64,000 nt of DNA, taken from the NCBI GenBank assembly GCA_031551755.1, contig JAVBNE010000096.1, positions 22,232 through 86,231 on the forward strand. Reading direction: 5' to 3'. The DNA comes from JAVBMU01 sp031551755 (lineage in GTDB: Bacteria > Actinomycetota > Actinomycetes > Actinomycetales > Cellulomonadaceae). Below are positions 52,126-60,569 of this stretch, piece by piece. Made by a program: the position numbers and the translations under genes. Each line of letters starts with the position of its first letter. Positions within the stretch are counted from its first letter, which is position 1. The notes below the pieces were generated by a model. It was not told the DNA's origin and ran no database searches. It saw nothing but the letters and a program-made list of their open reading frames with translations.

Positions 52126-52655
52126 CGCGCGGCCTCCGCGACCCAGGTCGCCAGAGAGTCCAGCCGCCCGGCAGCGGTCTCGATCCAAGCGATGTCGGCT
52201 TCCAGGTGGGCGATCTCGAAGTCACCGGCAAGCCTGTCAATGGCGTCCGCATCGCGCCGGGCGGCCGTGATCTGACGCATCCGTGACAGGTGGGCGCGTC
52301 GCTGGGTGTCGAGCACGTCGACAGCCGGTCGCCCGGCGACCAGCGCCAGCACCACCTTGGTGAACAGCTCTGACGGTCGCGTGGCTGGTGGCTGCGGGGC
52401 GGCCAACCAGGCATCCAACTCGGCAACGCCGTGCGGGGAGATCGCATACACCTTACGGTCGGCGCCCTCCCCCTGCTCGATCCCGACGTCAGCGGCCAGG
52501 TCATCGCGTTCGAGCCTGGCCAAGGTCGCGTATACCTGACCGTATTTGAGCTCACGCCCGTGCGCGGAGAAGAGGTGATCGTAGCGGCGTTTGAGGGCGA
52601 AGCCGTGGGACGGACCGGTGTCGAGGAGGGCCAACATGGCCATGGGAATGGACAT
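52122..52655 (-). CDS. PadR-family transcriptional regulator
   Basis: 177 residues. PadR winged helix: MAMLALLDTGPSHGFALKRRYDH, LKYGQVYATLARLERDDL, KVYAISPHGVAELDAWL. A helical C-terminal dimerisation part follows. The ATG at 52655 is used because the domain starts there and the operator lies just upstream. It heads the ABC transporter operon and most likely represses it until a transported compound binds. Confidence 0.92.
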   Translation of the reverse strand: MSIPMAMLALLDTGPSHGFALKRRYDHLFSAHGRELKYGQVYATLARLERDDLAADVGIEQGEGADRKVYAISPHGVAELDAWLAAPQPPATRPSELFTKVVLALVAGRPAVDVLDTQRRAHLSRMRQITAARRDADAIDRLAGDFEIAHLEADIAWIETAAGRLDSLATWVAEAAR

Positions 52656-52663
52656 GGCGACGA

Positions 52664-52695
52664 CTATACACCCAGTGTATACACCGAGTGTATAG
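52664..52695. promoter_or_regulatory. symmetrical PadR operator with tandem TATAC half-sites
   Basis: Outer arms CTATACAC (52664-52671) and GTGTATAG (52688-52695) are exact complements. They enclose a second palindrome GTGTATACAC (52675-52684), each separated by three bases. The site begins 8 bp upstream of the padR start and lies in the divergent promoter shared with the AlkD-like gene. Confidence 0.8.
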
Positions 52696-52717
52696 CTGGC
52701 GGAGGTCGATATCTTGG

Positions 52718-53413
52718 GTGACTGTGAAACCCGCACCCATCACCGACGACGCACTTCGGGCGGCCTTGCAGGTCGCGTTCGAGGACTTGCGGGCAGCGGC
52801 GTCACCGCAGACAGCGGCCGCGATGCAGGCGTATATGAGGGATCGTTTCCCGTTCCTCGGCATTCCGAAACCCCGTCGCGAGCAGGTACTCGCGCCCTTC
52901 TACGCCACGTCGAAGTCGGCGACCGCGCGCCAAGCACTCGGGGTGCTCACCAAGGCATTCGCGCTACCCGAGCGCGAGTTCCACTACCTCGGCATCGAGT
53001 TGGTGAACCGGCGCCACAGGGTCTTCGACACCGCCGACATCGTCGCAGTGCTGCCCTTCCTGGACATCCACGCGTGGTGGGACTCGGTCGACGCCCTTCG
53101 CAAGCCCATCGGGCTGTGGGCCCGGTGCCATCGCGATCACCAGCGCGACCTGCATGAGCGACTGCTCAGCGGATCGATGTGGCAGCGCCGGGTGGCGATC
53201 ACCTTGCAGTTGCAGTGGAAGGACGCGACCGACGTCGACCTCCTGGCGGATGCGATCATCCGGACCGTGGGCGAGCAGGAGTTCTTCATCCAAAAGGCCA
53301 TCGGCTGGGCACTGCGCGACTACTCCAAGTCCGACCGCGACTGGGTGCGGGAGTTCGTGACCACGGCCGGACTGCGCGGGCTGGCACTGCGCGAGGCATC
53401 GAAGTACCTCTGA
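52718..53413 (+). CDS. alkD: DNA alkylation repair enzyme (AlkD family)
   Basis: 231 residues. HEAT-repeat AlkD glycosylase: FPFLGIPKPRRE, FHYLGIELVNRRH, HAWWDSVDALRKPIG with the catalytic Asp/Trp pair, WQRRVAI and QKAIGWALRDYSKSDRDWV. It removes bulky or N-alkylated purines without base flipping. The GTG at 52718 follows GGAGG at 12 bp; a GTG two codons later is an alternative. It shares the PadR operator region. Confidence 0.9.
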   Translation: MTVKPAPITDDALRAALQVAFEDLRAAASPQTAAAMQAYMRDRFPFLGIPKPRREQVLAPFYATSKSATARQALGVLTKAFALPEREFHYLGIELVNRRHRVFDTADIVAVLPFLDIHAWWDSVDALRKPIGLWARCHRDHQRDLHERLLSGSMWQRRVAITLQLQWKDATDVDLLADAIIRTVGEQEFFIQKAIGWALRDYSKSDRDWVREFVTTAGLRGLALREASKYL

Positions 53414-53486
53414 GGTGTCAGCCGGCCGCCCGGAACAGGGTGCAGCTCCGATCACTTTCGTGGCCATCGATGTGGCTCGTCCCATG

Positions 53487-54056
53487 TCAAGAGAACGACT
53501 CGCTGCTGTCGATCGTGCCGTCATACTCGATGGACCCGGAAGCACTCTTGTACAGTCCGCTAATCCTTTTTCCATCGATTTCGTACTGCCCCTGCGAAAA
53601 CTTGTCGGCGTTATTGAGAATCTTCTCGAGGTCCTCCGACTCGGGCCCGTCGCCAGAGTTCCCGGCTGTCACCAACCGGCCGTCGGCCAGAATGAAGGCG
53701 TAGTGGGTACTAGGGGGCGGGTCTGGATCAGACCGGACTGCCGCAGCGGTCGGGTCCTTGAGCACCACGTAGCCACCTGTGGAGCTCTCCCCCAGCACAG
53801 CAGCCACGTTGAGATTGCTCGGTCCGCTGAACTCGGCGACACCGCCGGCGTCGTCGGTGGTGATCCAGCCCCGGCACTTGTCGACCGAGACGATGATCGC
53901 CGCTTCGCCCACGGGGCCTTCATAGGACTCCTGGTCGAAATCGGCGTGGGACAGTGACCCGATCCGATAAAAGTAGGGGTCATCAAAACCCCGATCGGCA
54001 AGCTCCGACTCAAGCTTCTGGAGTGGGGAGGCGGCTGTTGGACTTGAGACGTCCAT
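53487..54056 (-). CDS. hypothetical acidic protein downstream of hipBA
   Basis: 189 residues, soluble, acidic and rich in Ser, Gly and Asp, without signal or membrane segments. Recognisable only as a mixed alpha/beta protein (GPVGEAAIIVSVDKCRGWI, STHYAFILADGRLVTAGN). Its ATG lies 47 bp inside the hipA 3' end in another frame, so it may be a third gene of the hipBA operon. Base use is less GC-rich than the neighbouring core genes. Function unknown. Confidence 0.6.
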   Translation of the reverse strand: MDVSSPTAASPLQKLESELADRGFDDPYFYRIGSLSHADFDQESYEGPVGEAAIIVSVDKCRGWITTDDAGGVAEFSGPSNLNVAAVLGESSTGGYVVLKDPTAAAVRSDPDPPPSTHYAFILADGRLVTAGNSGDGPESEDLEKILNNADKFSQGQYEIDGKRISGLYKSASGSIEYDGTIDSSESFS

Positions 54057-55329
54057 CCGTACGGCGGGTAGAGGTCAGATTCCGCCGCAACTGGTCGGCG
54101 ACTGCGGCGATATTCTTCGCAACGGTGCCAGCCAGGAAGGTGGCGTCCGGCGCCGGTGTTTCGCAGGCAACCTTCTCGAATGCGGATGGAATGGAGGTGG
54201 CGAGTTCGTCCACCCATTCGATGACTTGGCCAGGAGGCAGTCCGGCGGCGCGGGCGAGCTTCTCCCAGTTGCCGCGTTCGATATCTCCGAACCGACGCTC
54301 TCCACCGACCGCCATAGCACCGCTCGTGAAGCGCAACTGACCGGCAGCATTAGGGATCAGACCCGTGGCCACGTCATACAACGGAGCGAGGTCCGCGCGC
54401 TGCCCAACCAGCAGCAGGCCATAGTTCTTACCATGAGCGTCAGGTGCCCCGAGCACCTGATTGGCGATGACCGCCCGCACGAACCGCTCGATCGAAACTT
54501 GGTCTGAGGCAGTGCGCAGCAGGTCGGCGATGCGTCGGACACCCGGTCCGCCGTCGGCCTCGTACTTGCGCCGCGGGTCCAGAGCCAACGACTGAATCAG
54601 ATCCTCTTGGTGAACACGCACGACCGATCCGGAGCGATTAACCCGCCGGTCGAATCGGGTCACCACGACCGCATCCTGATCCTCGAATGTCAGGTACTGG
54701 GTATCGGCCACCTGCAGGCCGACGAGGGCCAGCGCCCGCATACTGACATGCTCCGACAACGCCTGGGCACGGACACGGCCGATGCCCGGCTTGACGATGT
54801 GGGTGGATGGCGCGCTGCCCTCTGCGAACGCCCAGCCATTCTCGGTGCTGGCCAGGGTGAACTTGGACTGTGCCCCCGCCAAGCTCCAATGCTCCTCATC
54901 CTTGTCGGCCTGCCACGCCGCGTCATCCTGACGCATACGCCGCAACCGTTCGGCGATGTCGGCGTCGCTGGCGGGCACAAGGGTTCCGGGCCGGGCGATA
55001 GCCTCGGCTATCTCACCCTCAGGAGCGAAAACCGCCCCTCCGGATACGTCCATGCCGACGTGGGCAACGAGACCAAGCCAGTCACCGGGGCGAACCCCGG
55101 CCTTGTTCGCCCAGCGAGTGCGCACCTCGTCATGATCGGGCAAGAGGCCGCGAAGGTATGCCTCGATCGGACGCGCGGTGTAGGTGGTCCTCGCGAGCGG
55201 CATGGACAGCGAGAGCGGCGTCGCTCCCGCCCTGCTTAGATACTCCGGCAGGTAACGCAGGGTTGTGCGACCGCTGTCACGCTCGATGACACCTGCCGCT
55301 CGGCCGTAGAGCGCGAATGCGAGCCTCAT
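54010..55329 (-). CDS. hipA: HipA-type serine/threonine kinase toxin
   Basis: 439 residues, full family length. The N-terminal HipA domain (LEYL-type RYLPEYLSRAG ATPLSLSMPL) is followed by the nucleotide region SLAGAQSKFTLA, the catalytic loop APDAHGKNYGLL and the metal-binding APLYDVATGL. E. coli HipA phosphorylates glutamyl-tRNA synthetase and causes persistence; the target here is unknown. The ATG overlaps the hipB stop (ATGA). Confidence 0.94.
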   Translation of the reverse strand: MRLAFALYGRAAGVIERDSGRTTLRYLPEYLSRAGATPLSLSMPLARTTYTARPIEAYLRGLLPDHDEVRTRWANKAGVRPGDWLGLVAHVGMDVSGGAVFAPEGEIAEAIARPGTLVPASDADIAERLRRMRQDDAAWQADKDEEHWSLAGAQSKFTLASTENGWAFAEGSAPSTHIVKPGIGRVRAQALSEHVSMRALALVGLQVADTQYLTFEDQDAVVVTRFDRRVNRSGSVVRVHQEDLIQSLALDPRRKYEADGGPGVRRIADLLRTASDQVSIERFVRAVIANQVLGAPDAHGKNYGLLLVGQRADLAPLYDVATGLIPNAAGQLRFTSGAMAVGGERRFGDIERGNWEKLARAAGLPPGQVIEWVDELATSIPSAFEKVACETPAPDATFLAGTVAKNIAAVADQLRRNLTSTRRTDGRLKSNSRLPTPEA

Positions 55330-55610
55330 TGCTCGTCCAGAAGATCAGCGAGGATGTCCTCGGTGCTTTGGCGCTCAACATCGCTGAGTGTCACAGCGGC
55401 ATCAAGGGCACGGATGACAGACAGGACCCGGCTGAGCTCAGCCCGCGGGCGCTTGCCGCGTTCAAGATCGATGATGAAGGACCGCGAGACGTTGGCACGC
55501 TCGGCGAGGCGCGCCTGGGTCAGTCCTGCATGCTCACGACGCTCACGCAGGGCGGCACCCAGTTGGATCCCATTCTCAATGTTCCTCACGAAGTCATGGT
55601 ACTGCGACAT
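55326..55610 (-). CDS. hipB: HipB-type XRE-family antitoxin
   Basis: 94 residues. Helix-turn-helix LGAALRERREHAGLTQARLA, ERANVSRSFIIDLERGKR. It should bind HipA and repress the operon. An inverted pair ATGTCA (55617-55622) and TGACAT (55657-55662) lies just upstream and could be an operator. Overlaps hipA by 4 bp. Confidence 0.92.
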   Translation of the reverse strand: MSQYHDFVRNIENGIQLGAALRERREHAGLTQARLAERANVSRSFIIDLERGKRPRAELSRVLSVIRALDAAVTLSDVERQSTEDILADLLDEQ

Positions 55611-55662
55611 CTGCGAATGTCATAGATCCACGACAAAGCGATTGGTCATGGAACCGTGACAT

Positions 55663-55941
55663 GTGGCCGCTGAGCTCGGCGAAGACCTTTCCTTGGGCAC
55701 TGTTCAGCGCCCTAGGCTGTTCGGCCTGCGACTCACCCGCCGGAACATCCCCGACTTCCTGAGTGTCGTGCGGCTGTTCGCAGCGCCGATGCTCGTACTG
55801 GTGGCCCGCCGGAGGGTTCCCGCCGTGTTGCTCGTGGCCGGGTGTGCCGTGACCGACGTGGCCGACGGCGCGCTGGCCTGGCGGTGGGGGGTCGACGACG
55901 TACAAGGCGCCCGGCTCGACTCTGCCGCCGACGCCGTGTTC
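55663..55941 (+). pseudogene. truncated CDP-alcohol phosphatidyltransferase
   Basis: A GTG-initiated frame reads RNIPDFLSVVRLFAAPMLVLV and then the CDP-alcohol motif region DVADGALAWRWGVDD followed by GARLDSAADAVF. Relative to DGxxARxxxxxxxxGxxxDxxxD the Arg is replaced by Trp; the remaining Asp residues are kept. Similarity ends at about 55941, before the later membrane helices, although the frame stays open to 56232. About half of the ~190-residue enzyme is missing, so it should be inactive. Confidence 0.75.
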
Positions 55942-56275
55942 CTTCGCCAGCCTGACGGCTGGCGTCGCACGGACGCTACCCAAGGGTACATCGTGCCGCA
56001 GATCTCCCCGGCGTGTCCGCCGGGAACAGTCAATACCTCACCGCGCACGTCACCTGCACGGCCAGCACACCCGCAATCACACCGCTATCGGAAGTGCACC
56101 CGCCCAGACAAGGTAATACCTCCGACAGCACCTCGACTGCCGAGGGGCAGAGCATCGAACCGTTGGTGGACGTGGCGGGAATCTCTGTGGGCCGCGCGCC
56201 CCGGCTCCTATGACGGCGCCTGCGCAGGCTGAAGGGACCGGCCCGTGGGACCAGCCCCGTCAGCGTTCGGAACAT
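55942..56275. other. gene-free stretch before the tmRNA terminator
   Basis: Frames across this segment are open on the plus strand but have no recognisable domain, ribosome site or codon pattern. It lies between the truncated gene and the 3' side of ssrA and is likely decayed accessory sequence. Confidence 0.5.
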
Positions 56276-56314
56276 GACGAGAGGACCGGCCAAACAGCGG
56301 CCAGTCCTCTCGTC
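56276..56314 (-). terminator. stem-loop downstream of tmRNA
   Basis: An 11-bp perfect stem (GACGAGAGGAC and GTCCTCTCGTC) encloses a GGCC inner stem. It starts 5 bp after the mature tmRNA 3' end. There is no T-run, as is common in high-GC genomes. Confidence 0.6.
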
Positions 56315-56319
56315 GTATG

Positions 56320-56685
56320 TGGAGGTGCGGGGAATCGAACCCCGGTCCGGTGACGAAGATCCAGGACTTCTCCGGGCGCAGTCTGCATCTGTTTTTCTCG
56401 GCCCCAGCACTCACGCAGACAAGGTGCTGACGGGCTCAGTCATCTAAGAGTCCCTACGCCGCCAATGACGAACGTCGTAAGCAGTGGCTCTCTAGCTGAC
56501 GCCAGGATCCGAGTCGAGAGCACCCTCGGGCTGACGGACTTCGAAACCTCGCTCAGGCGGCGAGTGCGAAGTCGGTGCGCTTGGAATCGGCACCTATTGT
56601 TTTGCAGACATCGTTAGCGAGATAAGTCTGCATCCTCGGCCCGCTTCTCCTGGAAACACGACCACCGTCGAAACCGTTCACCCCC
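56320..56685 (-). ncRNA. ssrA: transfer-messenger RNA (tmRNA)
   Basis: The 5' end GGGGGUGAACGGUUUCGACG and the 3' T-arm/acceptor end (GGTTCGATTCCCCGCACCTCC) pair into a 7-bp acceptor stem with one G-U. The CCA is not encoded. The tag frame at 56553-56591 reads ADSKRTDFALAA followed by TGA, a typical actinobacterial degradation tag ending ALAA. About 366 nt. It works with the neighbouring SmpB to rescue stalled ribosomes and tag their peptides. Confidence 0.96.
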
Positions 56686-56882
56686 TGTGCAGTTGTCAAG
56701 CAGTCGCCTGAGCAACCGCGAGTCGACGCTCGGCGTCTACGGACAGCCTACGTGGTCCCGACCACCGGCCGCACCGTGTTTTCGCTGACAGCGTGCGAAC
56801 GGCCCGTCCGACGCGAACCCGGTCGGATGGCCATGCCCACCACACCGGCCAGCCGGTTGACCCGCCTGCCTGGACATCACGT

Positions 56883-57353
56883 CTAGCGGTCGCGCCGTTG
56901 GCGCATCGCCCGCTGGGCCTCCCGGTTGTCCTGTTGTTCGCGGAGCGTCTGCCGCTTGTCGTACTCGCGCTTACCACGGGCAAGGGCGATCTCCACTTTC
57001 GCCCGGCCGTCCAGGAAGTACAGCGACAGCGGGACGATCGTCTGTCCCTTCTCCCGGGTCTTGGACTCCAGCCGGTGGATCTCCTCGCGGTGCAGCAGGA
57101 GCTTGCGCTTGCGCCGGGGGGCATGGTTGTTCCAGGTGCCCTCGGTGTACTCGGGGATGTGCACGTTCTCCAGCCATGCCTCGCCACCGTCGATGCTGGC
57201 GTAGCCGTCGATCAGCGAAGCCCGGCCGGCCCGCAGAGCCTTGACCTCGGTGCCGCTGAGCACGATGCCGGCCTCGAAGACGTCCTCGATCACATAGTCA
57301 TGGCGCGCCTTGCGGTTGCTGGCAACGAGCTTGCGGCCCGTCTCCTTCGCCAT
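56883..57353 (-). CDS. smpB: SsrA-binding protein
   Basis: 156 residues. Family motifs: KLVASNRKARHDYVIEDVFEAG, LSGTEVKALRAGRASLIDGYA, HIPEYTEGTWNNHAPRRKRKLLLH, and a basic C-terminal tail. The ATG at 57353 has GAGGAG upstream; 11 codons of extra open frame precede it. It positions tmRNA on stalled ribosomes. The ssrA gene follows on the same strand after ~200 bp without another gene. Confidence 0.97.
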   Translation of the reverse strand: MAKETGRKLVASNRKARHDYVIEDVFEAGIVLSGTEVKALRAGRASLIDGYASIDGGEAWLENVHIPEYTEGTWNNHAPRRKRKLLLHREEIHRLESKTREKGQTIVPLSLYFLDGRAKVEIALARGKREYDKRQTLREQQDNREAQRAMRQRRDR

Positions 57354-57438
57354 GGTCTCCTCGATTCGCGTCGTCGTGGACCCCACTGCGGAGCCGCAGC
57401 AAGGGTACGCCGCCGACGACGGCCCCGTCAGCCGATTT

Positions 57439-58818
57439 CTAGAGGCGGGACATCGGGTTGACCGTGTTGCCGTTCACATAGACTTCGAAATGCAGGTGGC
57501 AGCCCGCGGAGACACCGGTGTTCCCCGAGTACCCGATCACCTGGCCACGGGCCACCCGCTGACCAGGTGACACGGCGAACTTTGACAGGTGCAGGTAGCC
57601 GGTCATGACGTTCGCACCACCACTAGAACCGTGATTGACCACAACTTGCTTGGCGCCGTTGGCCACAGTGCGGGCATACACGACGGTGCCAGGCGCTGCC
57701 GAAAGGATCGGCGTACCGCAGTAGGCACGGAAGTCGGTCCCAGCGTGCAGTCGCCACACTTTCGCAATCGGGTGGAACCGCATGCCGTAATTCGAGGTGA
57801 TATGCGGGACCGCGGTCGGGTAGGTCAAACGGTTCGACGACCCACTCGAACCTTTACCAGGACCGGGGTCGCCCGGCCCACCCGAACCGGAACCGCCTTG
57901 CGCCGCCGCACGCTTGCGCCGTTCCTCAGCCGCCTTGCGGTCGCGCTCTGCCTGTTCGGCGATCACAGCCTTCAACTCGGATTCGAGCGCCTTCTGGTCG
58001 GCCGCCCCCCGCTCGATCTCCGCGACGGCGATCGACTTCCGCTCGGCAATGGTCGCCTGCTTCTGTCGCTGCTGGGCAGCCAAAGCCTCGATCTCGGCCT
58101 TCCGGTCCACCGCCGCTTTCTTGGCCGCTTTCGCATCCAGCACGTTCTGGTCGGCTTGGGCTTTCAGTTCACTGACGAGTTCGCGTACTGCCGTCAACCG
58201 GGCCTCGCGGTTGCGTGACTTTGCCTCGGCAGCCTGAAGTTCCTCTAGCGTTCGGGCCTGGCTTCGCGCTGCGGTCGATGAGGCGGCGTAGCCGTCGATG
58301 AACTCCTGAGTGCTCTGCGCGCCGGTCACGATGCCCAGGCTGGACACCTCACCTTCGCCCCGGTAGGCCATTCGAGCCATTTGGGCGATTGTCGCTTTGG
58401 CCGCTGAGGTGTCCTCGGCACCCTTGGCGACTTCGGCGGTGATCTGCTCCTCCTCGGTGCGGGCGTCGGACAGCCGCTGCGCCAACAGGGCCGCCTCACG
58501 TTCGCTGCGTTCCAGTTGAGCCTCGGCCGCGTCTAGTTCGGCCTGCGCCACCGGGAGCCGAGCCTCGATCGTCTGCAGATCCAGCACAGCCTGGGACAAA
58601 GCCGCATCGGTGTCCTCAAGCTCCGCACGCAGCTTCTCCTGATTCTTGAGGATGGCGCGCTGCCGTGCCTCTGCGGCCGCCCGACGGTCGTCGATGTCAT
58701 CAGCCGTCGCCGGTCCCACGCCCAGCGCGAGCGAAGCCGCCAAGGCGGCCGCGATCACCGCTACTCCTCGTCGACGGACCCTGCGAGGCTGATCGACCGA
58801 CCGGTTCCGGAACGCCAT
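57439..58818 (-). CDS. M23 (LytM) peptidase with coiled coil, FtsEX effector
   Basis: 459 residues. Signal peptide (~1-40), then a long coiled coil (~42-300), a Gly/Pro/Ser linker and a C-terminal LytM domain with zinc ligands in RLHAGTDFRAY and CHLHFEVYV, both intact. It lies 1 bp after ftsX. In bacteria, FtsEX activates coiled-coil peptidoglycan hydrolases (EnvC, RipC or PcsB); this is probably the cognate hydrolase, but it carries its own active site. Confidence 0.92.
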   Translation of the reverse strand: MAFRNRSVDQPRRVRRRGVAVIAAALAASLALGVGPATADDIDDRRAAAEARQRAILKNQEKLRAELEDTDAALSQAVLDLQTIEARLPVAQAELDAAEAQLERSEREAALLAQRLSDARTEEEQITAEVAKGAEDTSAAKATIAQMARMAYRGEGEVSSLGIVTGAQSTQEFIDGYAASSTAARSQARTLEELQAAEAKSRNREARLTAVRELVSELKAQADQNVLDAKAAKKAAVDRKAEIEALAAQQRQKQATIAERKSIAVAEIERGAADQKALESELKAVIAEQAERDRKAAEERRKRAAAQGGSGSGGPGDPGPGKGSSGSSNRLTYPTAVPHITSNYGMRFHPIAKVWRLHAGTDFRAYCGTPILSAAPGTVVYARTVANGAKQVVVNHGSSGGANVMTGYLHLSKFAVSPGQRVARGQVIGYSGNTGVSAGCHLHFEVYVNGNTVNPMSRL

Positions 58819-58819
58819 C

Positions 58820-59731
58820 TCACACCCTCGCGTATCTGTTGATGGTCAAGGCAGACGAGATCGCCGCGAGCAGAAAGGCAATGCCGACGAGGACAGGGGC
58901 GAGCCGGAGCACATCCGAGACATCGACATACGCCACCCAGCTGACGGAGTTCTGCAGCCAATCACCAACCAGGTACTTGACCCCCACCCAGAGCCCCCCC
59001 ACCGCAAGCAGCGCGCCGATGACGGCCGCGATCGCCCCCTCCAACATGAAGGGCAGATGGATGAAGAGGTTGGAGGCACCGACCAGTCGCATGATGCCCG
59101 TCTCCCGGCTGCGACTCATAGCCGACAACCTGATGGTGGTGGTGATGAGCAGCCCGGCGGCGAAGAGCATGACTATGGCCAGCCCGGCCGAGAGCATGGT
59201 GGCCCGATCCAGGGCCAGGAACAGTGTGTCGAAGATGCGGCGCTGGTCTTCGACATCCGCAACCCCCGGCCTGCCCGTGAGGACCTCGGCGACGATGTCG
59301 TAGTGCTCCGGGTTGTTGAGTTTGAGGCGATAGGAGGCCTGCATATCCTGCTCGGTCAGCTGCATCCCGAGGTACCCGTCGGGGAATCGCTTCTCGAAGG
59401 CGGCGAAGGCGTCCTTCTTGGACTCGAAGTAGACCTTCTTGATTTCAGGACCCAGCTCCGTGTCGATGACCTGCTGCAGGCCGGCGATCTGCTCCTCAGT
59501 CGCCTCCCCCGCGGCGCAGGTGGGCTCTGTCGCGTCCCGCGGGCAGAGGAAAACCGACACCTCGACCTTGCCGTACCAGTCGTCCTTGAGCTTGCCGACC
59601 TGCGTCTGCAGTAGCCCCGCCGCACCGACGAACGTCAGGGAAACGAAAGTCACCAGGATGACCGAAACGACCATGGTCAGGTTTCGGTACAGGCCCTTGG
59701 CGACCTCGGAAAGGATGAACTGAAGGCGCAA
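58820..59731 (-). CDS. ftsX: cell division protein FtsX
   Basis: 303 residues. The N-terminus RLQFILSEVAKGLYRNLTMV is followed by four membrane helices and an extracellular domain with a cysteine pair (FLCPRD, PTCAAG), as in mycobacterial FtsX. The start is a TTG at 59731 preceded by GGAGG six bases upstream, within the end of ftsE; no ATG or GTG is available near the conserved start. It works with FtsE and the M23 hydrolase. Confidence 0.95.
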   Translation of the reverse strand: MRLQFILSEVAKGLYRNLTMVVSVILVTFVSLTFVGAAGLLQTQVGKLKDDWYGKVEVSVFLCPRDATEPTCAAGEATEEQIAGLQQVIDTELGPEIKKVYFESKKDAFAAFEKRFPDGYLGMQLTEQDMQASYRLKLNNPEHYDIVAEVLTGRPGVADVEDQRRIFDTLFLALDRATMLSAGLAIVMLFAAGLLITTTIRLSAMSRSRETGIMRLVGASNLFIHLPFMLEGAIAAVIGALLAVGGLWVGVKYLVGDWLQNSVSWVAYVDVSDVLRLAPVLVGIAFLLAAISSALTINRYARV

Positions 59732-59732
59732 C

Positions 59733-60473
59733 TCAAGCCTCCACGTCGTCGAGAGCCGGCACGACGGAGATCTCCGCCGTCTGCGACTCAGCGGTCGCGT
59801 AGACGCCCCGAGCCTCGTCGCGGACCAACACACCCTTGGCCAACTCGACGACCCGTTTGCGCATCTGGTTCACGATCTCCTGGCCGTGCGTGGCCATCAC
59901 GACCGTGGTGCCGGTCCGGTTGATGCGGTCCAGCAACCGCATGATCCCCAGAGAGGTGGCCGGGTCGACGTTCCCGGTCGGCTCGTCGGCCAACAGGATG
60001 GGCGGACGGTTGACGAAGGCCCGGGCGATCGCCACCCGCTGCTGTTCGCCACCGGACAGTTCATCGGGTCGGCGTTTCTCCTTGCCACCGAGTCCCACCA
60101 GTTCCAGCGTCTCCGGCACGGTGAGCGCGATCTGGGACCGTGAGCGCCCGATGACTTGGAGCGCAAAGGCGACATTCTCGAAGACTGTCTTATTGGGCAA
60201 GAGCCGGAAATCTTGGAAAACGACACCAATTTTGCGCCGTAAATGGGGCACCTTCCAGCTCGACAGCATGGAAAGATCCTGCCCGGCGACAAAAACCCGG
60301 CCGCTCGTGGGCCGCTCCTCACGAAGCATGAGGTGCAGGCACGTCGACTTCCCCGAGCCGGATTCGCCGACGAGAAAGACGAACTCGCCGCGCTCGACCT
60401 CGAGGGAGAGGCGATCAACGGCCGGCCTGGCCCCCCTGGCGTATACCTTGGTGACGTTTTCGAATCGGATCAC
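59733..60473 (-). CDS. ftsE: cell division ATP-binding protein FtsE
   Basis: 246 residues from a GTG. Walker A GESGSGKSTCLHLML, the FtsE-specific GVVFQDFRLLPNKTVFENVAFAL, signature ELSGGEQQRVAIARAFVN and Walker B ILLADEPTGNVD are intact. The start at 60473 gives the conserved VIRFENVTKVYARG beginning. No clear ribosome site precedes it. It drives conformational signalling through FtsX to the cell wall. Confidence 0.96.
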   Translation of the reverse strand: MIRFENVTKVYARGARPAVDRLSLEVERGEFVFLVGESGSGKSTCLHLMLREERPTSGRVFVAGQDLSMLSSWKVPHLRRKIGVVFQDFRLLPNKTVFENVAFALQVIGRSRSQIALTVPETLELVGLGGKEKRRPDELSGGEQQRVAIARAFVNRPPILLADEPTGNVDPATSLGIMRLLDRINRTGTTVVMATHGQEIVNQMRKRVVELAKGVLVRDEARGVYATAESQTAEISVVPALDDVEA

Positions 60474-60569
60474 TACAGATCGGTCTCTCGTTGGAGTCGC
60501 GACAGTCTGCCGCCCGACGAGAGTAAGCACGCCGCTTCGGCCGATCGCGGCGGACACGCCGCAACACGG

